From CALMEH01 sp964548225 (GTDB taxonomy: Bacteria; Acidobacteriota; Blastocatellia; Pyrinomonadales; Pyrinomonadaceae): a stretch of 26,916 nucleotides of DNA. The stretch is taken from positions 1 to 26,916 of the forward strand of contig CAZJQP010000071.1 in NCBI GenBank assembly GCA_964548225.1, in the 5' to 3' direction. The notes under the pieces are model-generated. The model made no database searches and had not been told where the DNA came from. It saw only the letters and a list, made by a program, of their open reading frames with translations. The position numbers and the translations under genes were made by a program. Positions 15,577 through 23,929 of the stretch are shown in pieces (the first letter of the stretch is position 1; the number at the start of each line of letters is the position of its first letter).

Positions 15577-15869
15577 TGCAAAGGACTTTTTAAGAAAATC
15601 AAAAGACTTTGACGACAATTCAAAAGACTTTGTCATCCATTCAAAAGACTTTGTCGGTCGTTCAAAGCACTTTGTCAGTCGTTCAAAAGACTTTGTCAGT
15701 CGTTCAAAAGACTTTGTCGGTCATTCAAAAGGCTTTGTCAGTGATTCAAAAGACTTTGTCGCAAGTTCAAAGGACTGTGAATCAAATTCAAAAGGCTTTG
15801 ACGCGCATTCAAAAGGCTTTGATTTAAATTCAGAAGGCTTTGAACTGATTTTAAAGCTCTCTGAATCGT
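15577..15869. repeat. 21-bp tandem repeat array, about 14 units (AAAG-N-CTTT core)
   Basis: About fourteen 21-base units of the form TTCAAAAGACTTTGTCxxTCx lie between the acyltransferase start and recR. Nearly every unit keeps a hyphenated palindrome AAAG-(A, G or CA)-CTTT; the TCxxTC tail varies more. The outer units are degenerate. Because 21 is a multiple of three, frames stay open on both strands (for example SKDFV-type heptads), but no ribosome site supports a gene. This array accounts for the whole gene-free stretch 15534-15915. Confidence 0.92.
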
Positions 15870-15915
15870 ATGAAATAGTGAATTTATCCTATTCAAACAT
15901 CCATCAAAACAATTT

Positions 15916-16530
15916 TTAGATTTCGTGGCGGTTTGCCAGAGCCTTGTCCATTGTAACTTCGTCAACGAATTCCAAATCAGAGCCGACCGGCATTCCCATC
16001 GCAATGCGTGTAACGCGAACGCCCAAAGGTTTCAGCAGTCGGGCGATATAATTTGCCGTCGCTTCGCCTTCGGTTGTCGGATTGGTGGCGACGATAACTT
16101 CTTTGACCTCGATGCCTTCATTATTATTCGGCAAAAGTCGCGGAAGCAGATTCGCCAACATCAATTCATCGGGACCAACGCCGCGAATCGGCGAAAGTGC
16201 GCCGTGCAGAATGTGATACAAACCTTTATAAGAGCGCGTTTTTTCGATGGCAACGAGATTGTAAGGCTCTTCAATGATGCAAATCTGCGAGCGTTCGCGT
16301 GTCGGCGACGAACAATACATACACGGATTGATGTCCGTCAGATTGTTGCAAACGTCGCAGAAAACGATTTTTTCCTTAACTTCGCGCAAAGCATCAACAA
16401 ACTTTTCAACGTCTTCGACCGGACGGCGCAAAATAAAAAACGCCAGACGTTGCGCCGATTTATGCCCAACTCCGGGCAGACGTTTGAATTCGTCAATGAG
16501 CTTTGCAACAGGTTCTGAATATTCGAGCAT
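15916..16530 (-). CDS. recR: Recombination mediator RecR
   Basis: RecR works with RecO (and RecF) to load RecA on gapped DNA. The helix-hairpin-helix LPGVGHKSAQRLAFFIL is at the N-terminus. A four-Cys zinc finger follows (CDVCNNLTDINPCMYC), then the Toprim domain with IIEEPYNLVAIE and NPTTEGEATANYIARLL. With the start at 16530 (MLEYSEPVAKLIDEF) it has 204 residues, the family norm. The open frame continues to 16617, but those residues are encoded by a heptamer repeat. It follows ybaB on the same strand, the usual pairing, but a 100-base repeat hairpin separates them. dnaX, often upstream, is absent. Confidence 0.95.
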   Translation of the reverse strand: MLEYSEPVAKLIDEFKRLPGVGHKSAQRLAFFILRRPVEDVEKFVDALREVKEKIVFCDVCNNLTDINPCMYCSSPTRERSQICIIEEPYNLVAIEKTRSYKGLYHILHGALSPIRGVGPDELMLANLLPRLLPNNNEGIEVKEVIVATNPTTEGEATANYIARLLKPLGVRVTRIAMGMPVGSDLEFVDEVTMDKALANRHEI

Positions 16531-16629
16531 TTTTGATTTTTGATTTTTGATTTTTGATTTTTGATTTTTGATTTTTGATTGCTTCCGAAAAATCGAAAAT
16601 CGAAAATCGAAAATCAAAAATCAAAAATC
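16531..16629. repeat. Inverted heptamer arrays between ybaB and recR
   Basis: About seven ATTTTTG units (16531-16580) face about six AAAATC(G/A)-type units (16588-16629) across an 8-base spacer. The two arms are near-complementary, so the block can form one long A/T-rich hairpin in the spacer of what is usually a tight operon. Confidence 0.85.
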
Positions 16630-16630
16630 C

Positions 16631-16939
16631 CTAGAATCCCATTCCCGGCGGCAACATTCCGCCGAGTTGTCCTTTGAGCTTTTCTTCGACCTTGCGGCGG
16701 GCTTCGTTGATTGCCGCAATGGTCAAATCTTGAATCATTTCCGCATCGCCGTCTTTGACCAAATCGGGCGAGATGACGAGTTCCAAAACTTCAAAATCGC
16801 CGCGCATTTTCACTGAAACCGCGCCGCCGCCTGCGCTTGCGTCAACAACAGTCGTTTTCATCTGTTTGCCCATTTCTTCCTGCATTTTCTGGGCTTGTTT
16901 CATCATCGAATTTATATCGAATCCACCGGGTAATTTCAT
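16631..16939 (-). CDS. ybaB: YbaB/EbfC nucleoid-associated protein
   Basis: This 102-residue DNA-binding protein of the YbaB/EbfC family normally forms dimers on the nucleoid and is encoded with recR. Family features: a Met/Gln-rich first helix (SMMKQAQKMQEEMGKQM), the beta core VVDASAGGGAVSVKMRGDFEVLELVI, and a C-terminal helix (DLTIAAINEARRKVEEKL) with a Gly/Met-rich tail LGGMLPPGMGF. AAAGGA lies about ten bases before the ATG. It precedes recR in the usual order. Confidence 0.95.
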   Translation of the reverse strand: MKLPGGFDINSMMKQAQKMQEEMGKQMKTTVVDASAGGGAVSVKMRGDFEVLELVISPDLVKDGDAEMIQDLTIAAINEARRKVEEKLKGQLGGMLPPGMGF

Positions 16940-17008
16940 AAATATTTATTCCTTTTTTATTAAAATTTCTAGGTTTAATCGTAACTTTCCAAACGGTTAA
17001 ATGCAAAC

Positions 17009-17141
17009 GACTGGAGCGCAAGCGTCCTCGCTTGCAATGAGCGCGAGAGCGCGAAAAAGCGTCTATGCTGAAATCAAGTTGATTGNNNNNNNNNNGCTTA
17101 AAAACGCGGCGTTTGCAAGCGGGGACGCTTGCGCTCCAGTC
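17009..17141. mobile_element. Inverted-repeat element with 29-bp ends and a central gap
   Basis: The left end (17009-17037, GACTGGAGCGCAAGCGTCC and on) and right end (17113-17141) are reverse complements with a single mismatch. Inner arms continue with GCGC/CGCG-rich sequence. Ten N lie in the middle (17086-17095), so the true length is unknown and could include more sequence. No open frame of use is present. It resembles dispersed palindromic units common in related genomes; that is from general memory, not a search. Confidence 0.75.
17086..17095. other. Assembly gap (10 N)
   Basis: Ten N fall between the arms of an inverted repeat, a typical point of assembly failure. Confidence 0.98.
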
Positions 17142-17221
17142 TTTTTTCGTTTTCTAAACAAATCTGCAATAATCTGCGTAAGTAACAATGCTTTCCGAAT
17201 TTTAATTACCAAAAAATTTAT

Positions 17222-20200
17222 ATGTTTCAGAAAAATCTATTTATCCGTGTTCTTTTCGTCTTCGTCTGCTTGAATTTCAGCATATTCGCACAGTCAAAAT
17301 CTTATCTGACCGAACCGGCGTTTTCGCCTGACCGCCGTGAAATTGCGTTTGTTTCCGGCGGCGATATTTGGACTGTTCCAGCTTCCGGCGGCACGGCTTC
17401 GCTTTTAGTTTCGCATCCGGCAACCGAATCGCGCCCGAATTTTTCGCCCGACGGCAAGAGTTTGGCGTTTGTTTCAAACCGCACGGGCAACGGCGATATT
17501 TATGTTTTGAACTTGGAAACAAACGATTTGACGCGAATCACGTTTGACGATTCATCGGACAATCTCGATGCGTGGTCGCGTGATGGAAAATGGCTCTATT
17601 TTTCGTCTTCGAGCAAAGATATTGCCGGAATGAGCGATATTTTTCGCGTGTCGGCAAACGGCGGAACGCCGATGCAGGTTTCGTCTGACCGTTATACAAG
17701 CGAATTTTTCGCCGCGCCGTCGCCCGACGGAAATTCGTTTGCGTTTTCAGCGCGAGGTTTCGGCAACGCGCAATGGTGGCGCAACGGGCGTTCGCATATT
17801 GACGAAAGCGAAATTTGGTTAAAACGCGGCGAAACTTATGAACAAATTACTCAACGCGGCGCGAAACAACTCTGGACGATGTGGAGCGCGGACGGTTCGC
17901 AGATTTTTTATGTTTCGGATAGAAACGGAACGCAAAATCTTTACGCCAAGCCTTTGCGCGGACAGGAAAAAACGCTGACGAATTTTACAAACGGGCGCGT
18001 GCTTTGGGCGAATATCTCTTTGGACGGAAAGCAAATCGTTTTTGAACGGAATTTTAAGATTTGGACGATTTCGACTGACGGTGGAAGCGCAAAAGAATTG
18101 CCGATAACTTTGCGCGGTTTGCCCGCTTCGCCTTTGACTGAACGAGTTAATCTTTCATCGCAAATCCGCGAACTTGCGCTTTCGCCCGACGGCAAAAAAG
18201 TCGCGGTTATCGCCCGCGGCGAAGTTTTTGCGGCTTCATCAAAAGACGGCGGCGACGCAGTTCGCATTACCAAAACCGCCGCGCCCGAATCATATCCGAT
18301 TTGGTCGAAAGACAGCAAAAAACTCGTTTATTCATCGGAACGCGAAGGCAAATTACAGCTTTTTCAATACGATTTCGGCACGGAAACCGAAACGCAACTG
18401 ACCAAAAACGGCGAAGATTTCGCGCCTGTCTTTTCGCCCGACGGAAAATTTATCGCCTTTATTCGCAATGCACGTTCGTTGATGATTTACGACGTAAATT
18501 CAAAACAAGAGCGCGAACTTTGCAAATTTTATACGGATTTGCCGCCGATTGCCGGTAAAGATTCGATTGCTTGGTCGCCCGATAATAAATGGATTGCGTT
18601 TCTCACAACTTCGCCCGAAACTCGTTCTTATACAAATGTTTCGGTCGTTTCCGCAAATGGCGGCGTGGCGCAACCGATTAGTTTTATCGCCAATTCAAAC
18701 AGCGGAAGTCTGGCTTGGAGTCCCGACGGCTCGTTTATTTTGTTCGACACAAATCAGCGCACCGAAGACGGTTCTTTGGCGCGGATTGACTTAAAACTCC
18801 GCACGCCGCGTTACCGCGAAGACCAATTCCGCGACCTTTTCAAGCAAGAAAACCCGCAACAAAAACCGCAACCGACAGCCACGCCGACAACTTCGCCAGT
18901 CGCCGAAGAAAAAACCGAAGATGACAAAAAAGGTGAAATCGTTTTTGAAAATATTCGCCGCCGTCTGAGCCTTTTGCAAACGGGCGTGAGCGTTTTCGGG
19001 CAAGCAATCAGTCCTGACGGGAAAACCGTTTTGCTTCTCGCCGCCGCCGAAGGTCAGTTTAATTTTTACACAATGCCGCTTGATGAATTGGCAACCGACC
19101 AATCGGCAAAACAGATAACTTCGACACCGAATTTCAAAGGCGACGCGCAATTTTCGCCCGATTCAAAGGAAATTTATTACATCGAAAACGGGCGTGTCCA
19201 AATCGTCAGTTTAGACCGCCGCGAAGTTCGTCCGTTAGCTTTAAATATCGAAATCACGACCGAATTTGCAAAGGAAAAAACCGAAATTTTCGAACAAGGC
19301 TGGCGGTTTATGCGCGACCATTTTTACGACGATAACTATCACGGCGTTGATTGGAATGCGGTGAAAACAACTTACGAACCGTTTATTTCCGGCGCGAAAA
19401 ATATGGACGAAGTGCGCCGTTTGATGTCTTTGATGGTTGGCGAATTGAACGCCTCGCATCTCGGAGTTTTCGGTGCGAGCGGTTTTCCTTCAACGCTAAT
19501 CGGCAAGCTCGGTTTGCGGTTTGACCGCAATGAATTTGAAACAAACGGGCGTTTGAAAATTACTGAAATCATTACGCTTAGTCCGGCGGATGTCGCCGAA
19601 AACATCAACGTCGGCGATTACCTTTTGAGTGTTGACGACGTGAAAATTGATTCAAAAACCAATCTCGACGCGCTTCTTGAAAACAAAGTAAATCGGCGCG
19701 TTGAACTCGAAGTTTCCGCGTCCGCAGACGGTGCGAACAAACGTGAAATCATTGTCAAACCGACAAGCACGGGAAGCGAAAAAAATCTGCTTTATCGCCA
19801 ATGGGTTGAAGCAAATCGCGCCTACGTCGAACGCATCAGCGGCAGAAAATTGGGCTATGTTCATCTGCCTGATATGGGGTCAGGGAGTTTGGCACAACTC
19901 TACGTTGATTTGGACGTGCAGAATCAAAATAAGGAAGGCGTAGTCGTTGATATTCGCAACAACAACGGCGGTTTTATCAATCCGTATGTCATTGATGTTC
20001 TGTCGCGGCGCGGTTATTTGAATATGAAAGAGCGCGGACTTTGGACAGTTCCGGCGCGTTCAAATCTCGGTCAACGCTCGCTCGAACGCCCGACGGTTTT
20101 AGTTACAAATCAGCATTCTTTGTCCGATGCCGAAGATTTGACCGAAGGTTATCGAACATTAAAACTCGGCAAAGTCGTTGGCGAACCGACGAGCGGCTGG

Positions 20201-20398
20201 ATAATTTACACTTGGGGCGGAACAATTTTCGACGGCACAGGCATACGCCTTCCGCGCCAACTGATTACAGGAAGCGACGGCAAAAATATGGAAATGAATC
20301 CGCGCCAAGTTGACGTTCCCGTAACGCGACCAATCGGCGAAACGCTGACCGGAAAAGATTCGCAACTTGATGCGGCGGTGCGCGAACTTTTGAAGTGA
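17222..20398 (+). CDS. Secreted tricorn-like protease (beta-propeller, PDZ, S41 core)
   Basis: This 1058-residue exported protein has a signal peptide at about 1-24. Residues 25-560 form a TolB/WD40-type propeller with many FSPDGKxIAFxS and WSxDGxxIxYxS blades. A Pro/Thr/Lys-rich linker (about 540-575) leads to a further propeller segment, then the tricorn core (EIFEQGWRFMRDHFYDDNYHGVDW). H746 in NASHLG matches the position of the catalytic His of tricorn. A PDZ domain (about 795-855) has DVAENINVGDYLLSVD. The S41 domain has VVVDIRNNNGGF and the nucleophile S968-D969 in NQHSLSDAEDL. It probably trims peptides in the periplasm. There is no clear ribosome site. The stop is TGA. Confidence 0.93.
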   Translation: MFQKNLFIRVLFVFVCLNFSIFAQSKSYLTEPAFSPDRREIAFVSGGDIWTVPASGGTASLLVSHPATESRPNFSPDGKSLAFVSNRTGNGDIYVLNLETNDLTRITFDDSSDNLDAWSRDGKWLYFSSSSKDIAGMSDIFRVSANGGTPMQVSSDRYTSEFFAAPSPDGNSFAFSARGFGNAQWWRNGRSHIDESEIWLKRGETYEQITQRGAKQLWTMWSADGSQIFYVSDRNGTQNLYAKPLRGQEKTLTNFTNGRVLWANISLDGKQIVFERNFKIWTISTDGGSAKELPITLRGLPASPLTERVNLSSQIRELALSPDGKKVAVIARGEVFAASSKDGGDAVRITKTAAPESYPIWSKDSKKLVYSSEREGKLQLFQYDFGTETETQLTKNGEDFAPVFSPDGKFIAFIRNARSLMIYDVNSKQERELCKFYTDLPPIAGKDSIAWSPDNKWIAFLTTSPETRSYTNVSVVSANGGVAQPISFIANSNSGSLAWSPDGSFILFDTNQRTEDGSLARIDLKLRTPRYREDQFRDLFKQENPQQKPQPTATPTTSPVAEEKTEDDKKGEIVFENIRRRLSLLQTGVSVFGQAISPDGKTVLLLAAAEGQFNFYTMPLDELATDQSAKQITSTPNFKGDAQFSPDSKEIYYIENGRVQIVSLDRREVRPLALNIEITTEFAKEKTEIFEQGWRFMRDHFYDDNYHGVDWNAVKTTYEPFISGAKNMDEVRRLMSLMVGELNASHLGVFGASGFPSTLIGKLGLRFDRNEFETNGRLKITEIITLSPADVAENINVGDYLLSVDDVKIDSKTNLDALLENKVNRRVELEVSASADGANKREIIVKPTSTGSEKNLLYRQWVEANRAYVERISGRKLGYVHLPDMGSGSLAQLYVDLDVQNQNKEGVVVDIRNNNGGFINPYVIDVLSRRGYLNMKERGLWTVPARSNLGQRSLERPTVLVTNQHSLSDAEDLTEGYRTLKLGKVVGEPTSGWIIYTWGGTIFDGTGIRLPRQLITGSDGKNMEMNPRQVDVPVTRPIGETLTGKDSQLDAAVRELLK

Positions 20399-20416
20399 TT
20401 GGAGTGTAACGCTCTT

Positions 20417-20616
20417 ATAAATTGCCACTAGCTTCAGCTAGTGGTTAAGGTTGAAGAAACTAAGGGGCTTTAGCCGAACAGGAGAAGAAAAAACAATCAT
20501 CCTTATCGCTTTAGCGCAAAAAGGCTAAAGCCAAAAGGAATTTTATTTTTCTCCTATTTGGCTAAAGCCTTGTTTTTTTCTTCGGTGTCCACTAGCTGAA
20601 GCTAGTGGCAATTTAT
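20417..20616. mobile_element. MITE-like palindromic element, complete copy 2
   Basis: Perfect 28-bp terminal inverted repeats (20417-20444 and 20589-20616) bound a 200-bp non-coding element. Each terminus is itself a hairpin, CCACTAGCT/AGCTAGTGG around two bases. Subterminal inverted copies of GGCTTTAGCC-(G/A)AA(C/T)AGGAG lie near 20464 and 20555, and a CGCT-TT-AGCG hairpin sits at the centre. It is collinear with 1-179. It lies between convergent genes. No target duplication could be identified with confidence. Confidence 0.85.
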
Positions 20617-20626
20617 TTTTTTGAAT

Positions 20627-22540
20627 CTACATCAAAGGCGAACGAAACCGCAGAAAAATCTGAAAGCCTTGATGATTCGTGCCGCCGTAATATGGCACGA
20701 GCGACGACGGATTTTGATAAAACGTAACTTGTCCGCCGAGTCCGATGTTTAAATCTTTGCTCTGAAAAAGTTCGCGCACATAGCCGAGCGAATCCGCGCC
20801 AATCCAAAAGATTTTATCTTCGTCGTCGTGGTCTAAAACCAATTCGTGTCCGCTTTTCTGAATGCGTTCAAAGCGTCCGAAAATTGAATTTTTTTGGAAT
20901 TGATAATTCGATTCAAACAAAAACGCATTCGTCCTTTCGCCATTGCCGTAATTTTGTCCCCATACAAACGAGTTCGCCCAATTTCTTTCCTTTCCGTAAT
21001 TTTTGTTGAAGATTGCCGAAGCAGTTGTGCGGCGTAAGATTTTCAAATCCGGCTCGGACGGTTCGGGATTTTTTAAATATCCGTGTGAAATCTGAAACGC
21101 CCAATTTTTGTTCGGATTGAACGACAATCTGCCGCTGAACGAATCAAGACGCGGCTTGTCGAAATCCCAACGGTTTTCATTTGGTTCTTCGCCTTTGAAC
21201 GCACTCGCTTCAAATTTGACTTTCCCGAAACTATAACCCGCCGTCAAAACGCCCCAAGTGATGTGCGTCGAATCTTGCCAATGATGCGAAAGCGGTGCGT
21301 CCGGATTGTTCATCGCCGAAAGTCGGTGCATAAAAGTCGGCGGACCGAGCGCAGGTTCGCCCGGCAAGCCTGCGTAAATGTAAAACGATTGATTTTCGCC
21401 CGTTTTGTAAGAATATGAAAACGACAATTCGCTGAAAAAATCGTGCGGATGCTGGCGGTCGTGGATTTTTTCGCCGCGAAAAAGCTCGCCCGATTGATAA
21501 AGAAGCGGATAGCCGTAACCGCGCTGAATTATCGGGTCAAGACTCAGCATCGCCCGAAAACCGATTTGCGATTTATTGCCGATTGGTTTTGAATACATCA
21601 ACATAAACATCGAAGGCGCGTCAAATCTTTCGTTATCGCCTTTGCCCGCCGCCGACAAATCGCGGGTTGAACCGACATTCGTATAACGCAAAAACATATT
21701 TCCGTGCCACATCAGCATCGAACCGTCGCCGAACATTTTCATCCGTGAATACATCGGCGTTGAAGACGGAATCCAAGCCGTGCCGGAACTTTCCTGCGAC
21801 ATTGGCGCGTTGATGTCTGTAACGGCGGGCATTTCATTGTGATTGTGTTTGGTGTCAGACATTTTCATCTCTTCCGTCGGCTTTTTGGTTTCTTCCGTTG
21901 GCTTTTTATTTTCGGTCGGTTTAGTTTCTTCTTTGTCTTCGTCTTCGGTGTGAACGTGCTTTTGTTTTTCGGCAGTTTTGACATTTTCGCCCGGTTTTAC
22001 GCCGACAAAAATATTGCCCCACATTCCGCCTTTAGCGTGTCCGCGCACGGAGCAGAAATATTTATACGCGCCGTCTTCTTTGGCTTGAAGAACGATTTCT
22101 TCGGCTTGAAATGTTTCTTCGTCAATTTGTTTTTCAAGTTTTTGACTGCCTGCCGTTCCTGCAATATCGGGCGCAAGTATCCATTCGCCTTCAACGTGAC
22201 CAAAGCGAACATCGTGGCGCATATCAACATCCATATTGACGAACAAAATCTTTAACGTCGCACCGCTTGGCACGACCATATTTGGGTTTCGCACGCCTTG
22301 AATCCGATACGAAAGCATATCGTCTTCCGGTCCGGTCAGAACGACCAGACGAATTTCTTTTTCGGTAAAAGTTAAGTTTTGGTTTTCTTTTTTGCCGAGC
22401 GTCCGTTCCTTTTCAACTTTAACGAGTTCGGCTAATTTGATGGTTTTCTTTTCGCTTGAAACGAGTTTGAATGACTCGTGAGCGAGAGCATTTGCGCTCA
22501 AAACGAGCGCGAAAATTGTTAGTAAAATTGCTTTTTTCAT
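20627..22540 (-). CDS. Cupredoxin domain fused to an outer-membrane beta-barrel-like domain
   Basis: This 637-residue exported protein has a signal peptide at 1-20. Residues about 60-182 form a cupredoxin with a full type 1 copper set: H109 (MRHDVRFG), then C163, H168 and M173 in YFCSVRGHAKGGMWG. A charged linker (about 185-245) repeats KPTEE units and carries HVH and KHNHNEM motifs that could also bind metal. Residues about 265-637 are a beta-rich, barrel-like domain (RQHPHDFFSELSFSYSY, LPGEPALGPPTFMHRLSAMN, ending in aromatic-alternating IFLRFRSPLM), of a kind I associate with copper-resistance loci. AGGAG before the ATG at 22540 supports this start; the longer frame reads through repeat DNA. 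A periplasm/outer-membrane copper role is inferred. Confidence 0.85.
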   Translation of the reverse strand: MKKAILLTIFALVLSANALAHESFKLVSSEKKTIKLAELVKVEKERTLGKKENQNLTFTEKEIRLVVLTGPEDDMLSYRIQGVRNPNMVVPSGATLKILFVNMDVDMRHDVRFGHVEGEWILAPDIAGTAGSQKLEKQIDEETFQAEEIVLQAKEDGAYKYFCSVRGHAKGGMWGNIFVGVKPGENVKTAEKQKHVHTEDEDKEETKPTENKKPTEETKKPTEEMKMSDTKHNHNEMPAVTDINAPMSQESSGTAWIPSSTPMYSRMKMFGDGSMLMWHGNMFLRYTNVGSTRDLSAAGKGDNERFDAPSMFMLMYSKPIGNKSQIGFRAMLSLDPIIQRGYGYPLLYQSGELFRGEKIHDRQHPHDFFSELSFSYSYKTGENQSFYIYAGLPGEPALGPPTFMHRLSAMNNPDAPLSHHWQDSTHITWGVLTAGYSFGKVKFEASAFKGEEPNENRWDFDKPRLDSFSGRLSFNPNKNWAFQISHGYLKNPEPSEPDLKILRRTTASAIFNKNYGKERNWANSFVWGQNYGNGERTNAFLFESNYQFQKNSIFGRFERIQKSGHELVLDHDDEDKIFWIGADSLGYVRELFQSKDLNIGLGGQVTFYQNPSSLVPYYGGTNHQGFQIFLRFRSPLM

Positions 22541-22567
22541 TGATAAAATCTCCTGATTTGTGAATAA

Positions 22568-22650
22568 ATTGCAAACCGCGAAATACACGAAATACACGAA
22601 AATTGCGCTAAAAAAAATTTAGCGTCTTTTCGCGTCTTTCGCGGTTAAAA
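22568..22650. repeat. Palindromic spacer repeat (AACCGCGAAA...TTTCGCGGTT)
   Basis: Outer arms AACCGCGAAA and TTTCGCGGTT enclose two CGAAATACA units and an inner GCTAAA/TTTAGC hairpin with a run of A. On the minus strand, the inner hairpin with its T run could terminate the gene at 22667-23080. A related repeat lies at 23141-23210. Confidence 0.55.
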
Positions 22651-22666
22651 TAAAATTTGCGCTGAT

Positions 22667-23080
22667 TTATACAAAAGGCGGAGCGCGAGGAGATTTTTGT
22701 CGGTAGAATGAATCGGAAAGATAGAAAGGCTTTGAAAAATCGAAGTTTTCGACGGAAGTGATTTTTGCCCTTAAATCAAATTTTATTGAAACAATCGAAA
22801 CAATTTGTGCCGTTTGTTTTTCGATTTTGAGGTTTCCCGATTTAGCGGAAATTTTCGGCGCAGATTCGCTGAAACATTCGCACGGAAGACTGAAAAATTC
22901 GCTTTCATTATTTTCCGCCGAAACTTTTTCGCCTTTATTTTCGGGCGATTGTTGATGACACGAAGGAACTTCGGTTTCAATCGCAACTTGATGATGCGAA
23001 CAACAACAAGCCGCCGCCATCGAAGTAAAAAGCGACAGAACAACAAAAAAAACAGCGGCGATTTGTTTCGGTTTTTTCAT
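22667..23080 (-). CDS. Small exported Cys/His-rich protein, possible metal binding
   Basis: This 137-residue protein has a signal peptide (KKPKQIAAVFFVVLSLFTSMAAA), followed at once by CCCSHH and, further on, CHQQ and CECF. The density of Cys and His just after the signal suggests metal binding or a lipid-modified/oxidised N-terminus; one of the three Cys could be a lipobox cysteine. The C-terminal half has a short beta-like segment and ends PRAPPFV. It lies upstream of, and on the same strand as, the cupredoxin-barrel gene, 126 bases apart, so a shared copper role is plausible. I do not recognise a named family. Confidence 0.7.
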   Translation of the reverse strand: MKKPKQIAAVFFVVLSLFTSMAAACCCSHHQVAIETEVPSCHQQSPENKGEKVSAENNESEFFSLPCECFSESAPKISAKSGNLKIEKQTAQIVSIVSIKFDLRAKITSVENFDFSKPFYLSDSFYRQKSPRAPPFV

Positions 23081-23140
23081 AATTTCTGCGCTTTCGTGTT
23101 AAATAAAAAGTAAATAAAATTGCCGATTGAAAAACTATTT

Positions 23141-23210
23141 GTCCGCGAAACACGCGAAATACGCGAAAATTTTATTTCTTTTTTTCGTATGTTTCTCGTA
23201 TTTCGCGGGC
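23141..23210. repeat. Palindromic spacer repeat (CCGCGAAAxACGCGAAATACG...)
   Basis: Direct CGCGAAA(C/T)A units and an inverted CGTATTTCGCGG arm flank a T-rich centre. It lies after the stop of the PyrE-like gene and shares its core with 22568-22650. Confidence 0.55.
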
Positions 23211-23233
23211 AAAAATATTTTTCAAACAGTTTT

Positions 23234-23848
23234 TTAAAATCTGACGGTTTCGACTTCCGCTTCGGATGCGTTTCTCGAACTGCGCCATTCTTCTTCGTTG
23301 TCGTAGAAATTCACGTCAAATTTTGCTAAAGATTTTACGGGAATTCCTTCAAAATCTTGCGGTGCGTCTTCAAAACTGACAATTGAGCCGATACCGATAA
23401 CTTCTGTTCCAAGTTCGCGGACAAGCGAAATTGTTTCCGTAATTGCACGCCCCGAACGCAAAATATCGTCAACAATAATCGCCGGATGAACTTCGCCGTC
23501 GCTCATATATTGACGGAATTGACGTTTGCCTTCTTCCATTTCCGCCCAATAAATCTGCTCTGCGCCGAGTGCTTCGCGCACGCCGAATGCGACCATAATT
23601 CCGCCCGGCGACGGACTAATTACCGAAATTTTCGGCAGACGGCTCGAAATCGTCTTTTCCATACGAAACAGACGGCTCAAACCGACCGACAAAATTCGCG
23701 CGTTGTCATAATATCGAAAGGCAAGCGGCATTTGAAAATAATGCGAAGCGTGTTTTCCGCTCGGATAAATAAAATGTCCGCGACGATAAGCGTGTGTGCT
23801 TTCCAAAATTTTCATCACCGTTTCCTGCGAAGGAACTAAATCAACCAT
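23234..23848 (-). CDS. pyrE: Orotate phosphoribosyltransferase-like protein
   Basis: This 204-residue type I phosphoribosyltransferase carries the PRPP loop AIIVDDILRSGRAITE at about 123-138. PyrE-type features include the N-terminal HFIYPSGKHASHYFQMP (cf. GxFxLxSGxxSxxY) and the ISPSPGGIMVAFGVREALG segment. The protein would convert orotate and PRPP to OMP, but the divergence of the substrate loop leaves other PRTase activities open. GGAG before the ATG and a perfect -10 TATAAT (23887-23882) with a weak -35 lie upstream. The Nudix gene is upstream on the same strand, about 80 bases away. Confidence 0.8.
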   Translation of the reverse strand: MVDLVPSQETVMKILESTHAYRRGHFIYPSGKHASHYFQMPLAFRYYDNARILSVGLSRLFRMEKTISSRLPKISVISPSPGGIMVAFGVREALGAEQIYWAEMEEGKRQFRQYMSDGEVHPAIIVDDILRSGRAITETISLVRELGTEVIGIGSIVSFEDAPQDFEGIPVKSLAKFDVNFYDNEEEWRSSRNASEAEVETVRF

Positions 23849-23881
23849 TTTTTTTGTTTCTCCTTTAACTTAAGTCCTTAA

Positions 23882-23887
23882 ATTATA
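23882..23887 (-). promoter_or_regulatory. -10 box of probable pyrE-like promoter
   Basis: A perfect TATAAT on the minus strand lies 34 bases before the ATG, with only a weak TTCAAA at -35. AAAGGAG follows as ribosome site. Confidence 0.4.
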
Positions 23888-23929
23888 CGATAACATTTTC
23901 AAGTTTTGAATTCGCCAAATTATTTTTTG

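Noticed and set aside
15577..15869. CRISPR array
   Set aside because: Units of 21 bases follow each other directly without unique spacers, and no cas gene is present. The same applies to 26535-26851.
15527..15919. Protein of SKDFV heptads encoded by the array
   Set aside because: The frame starts at a TTG overlapping the acyltransferase start on the other strand, has no ribosome site, and stays open only because the period is a multiple of three.
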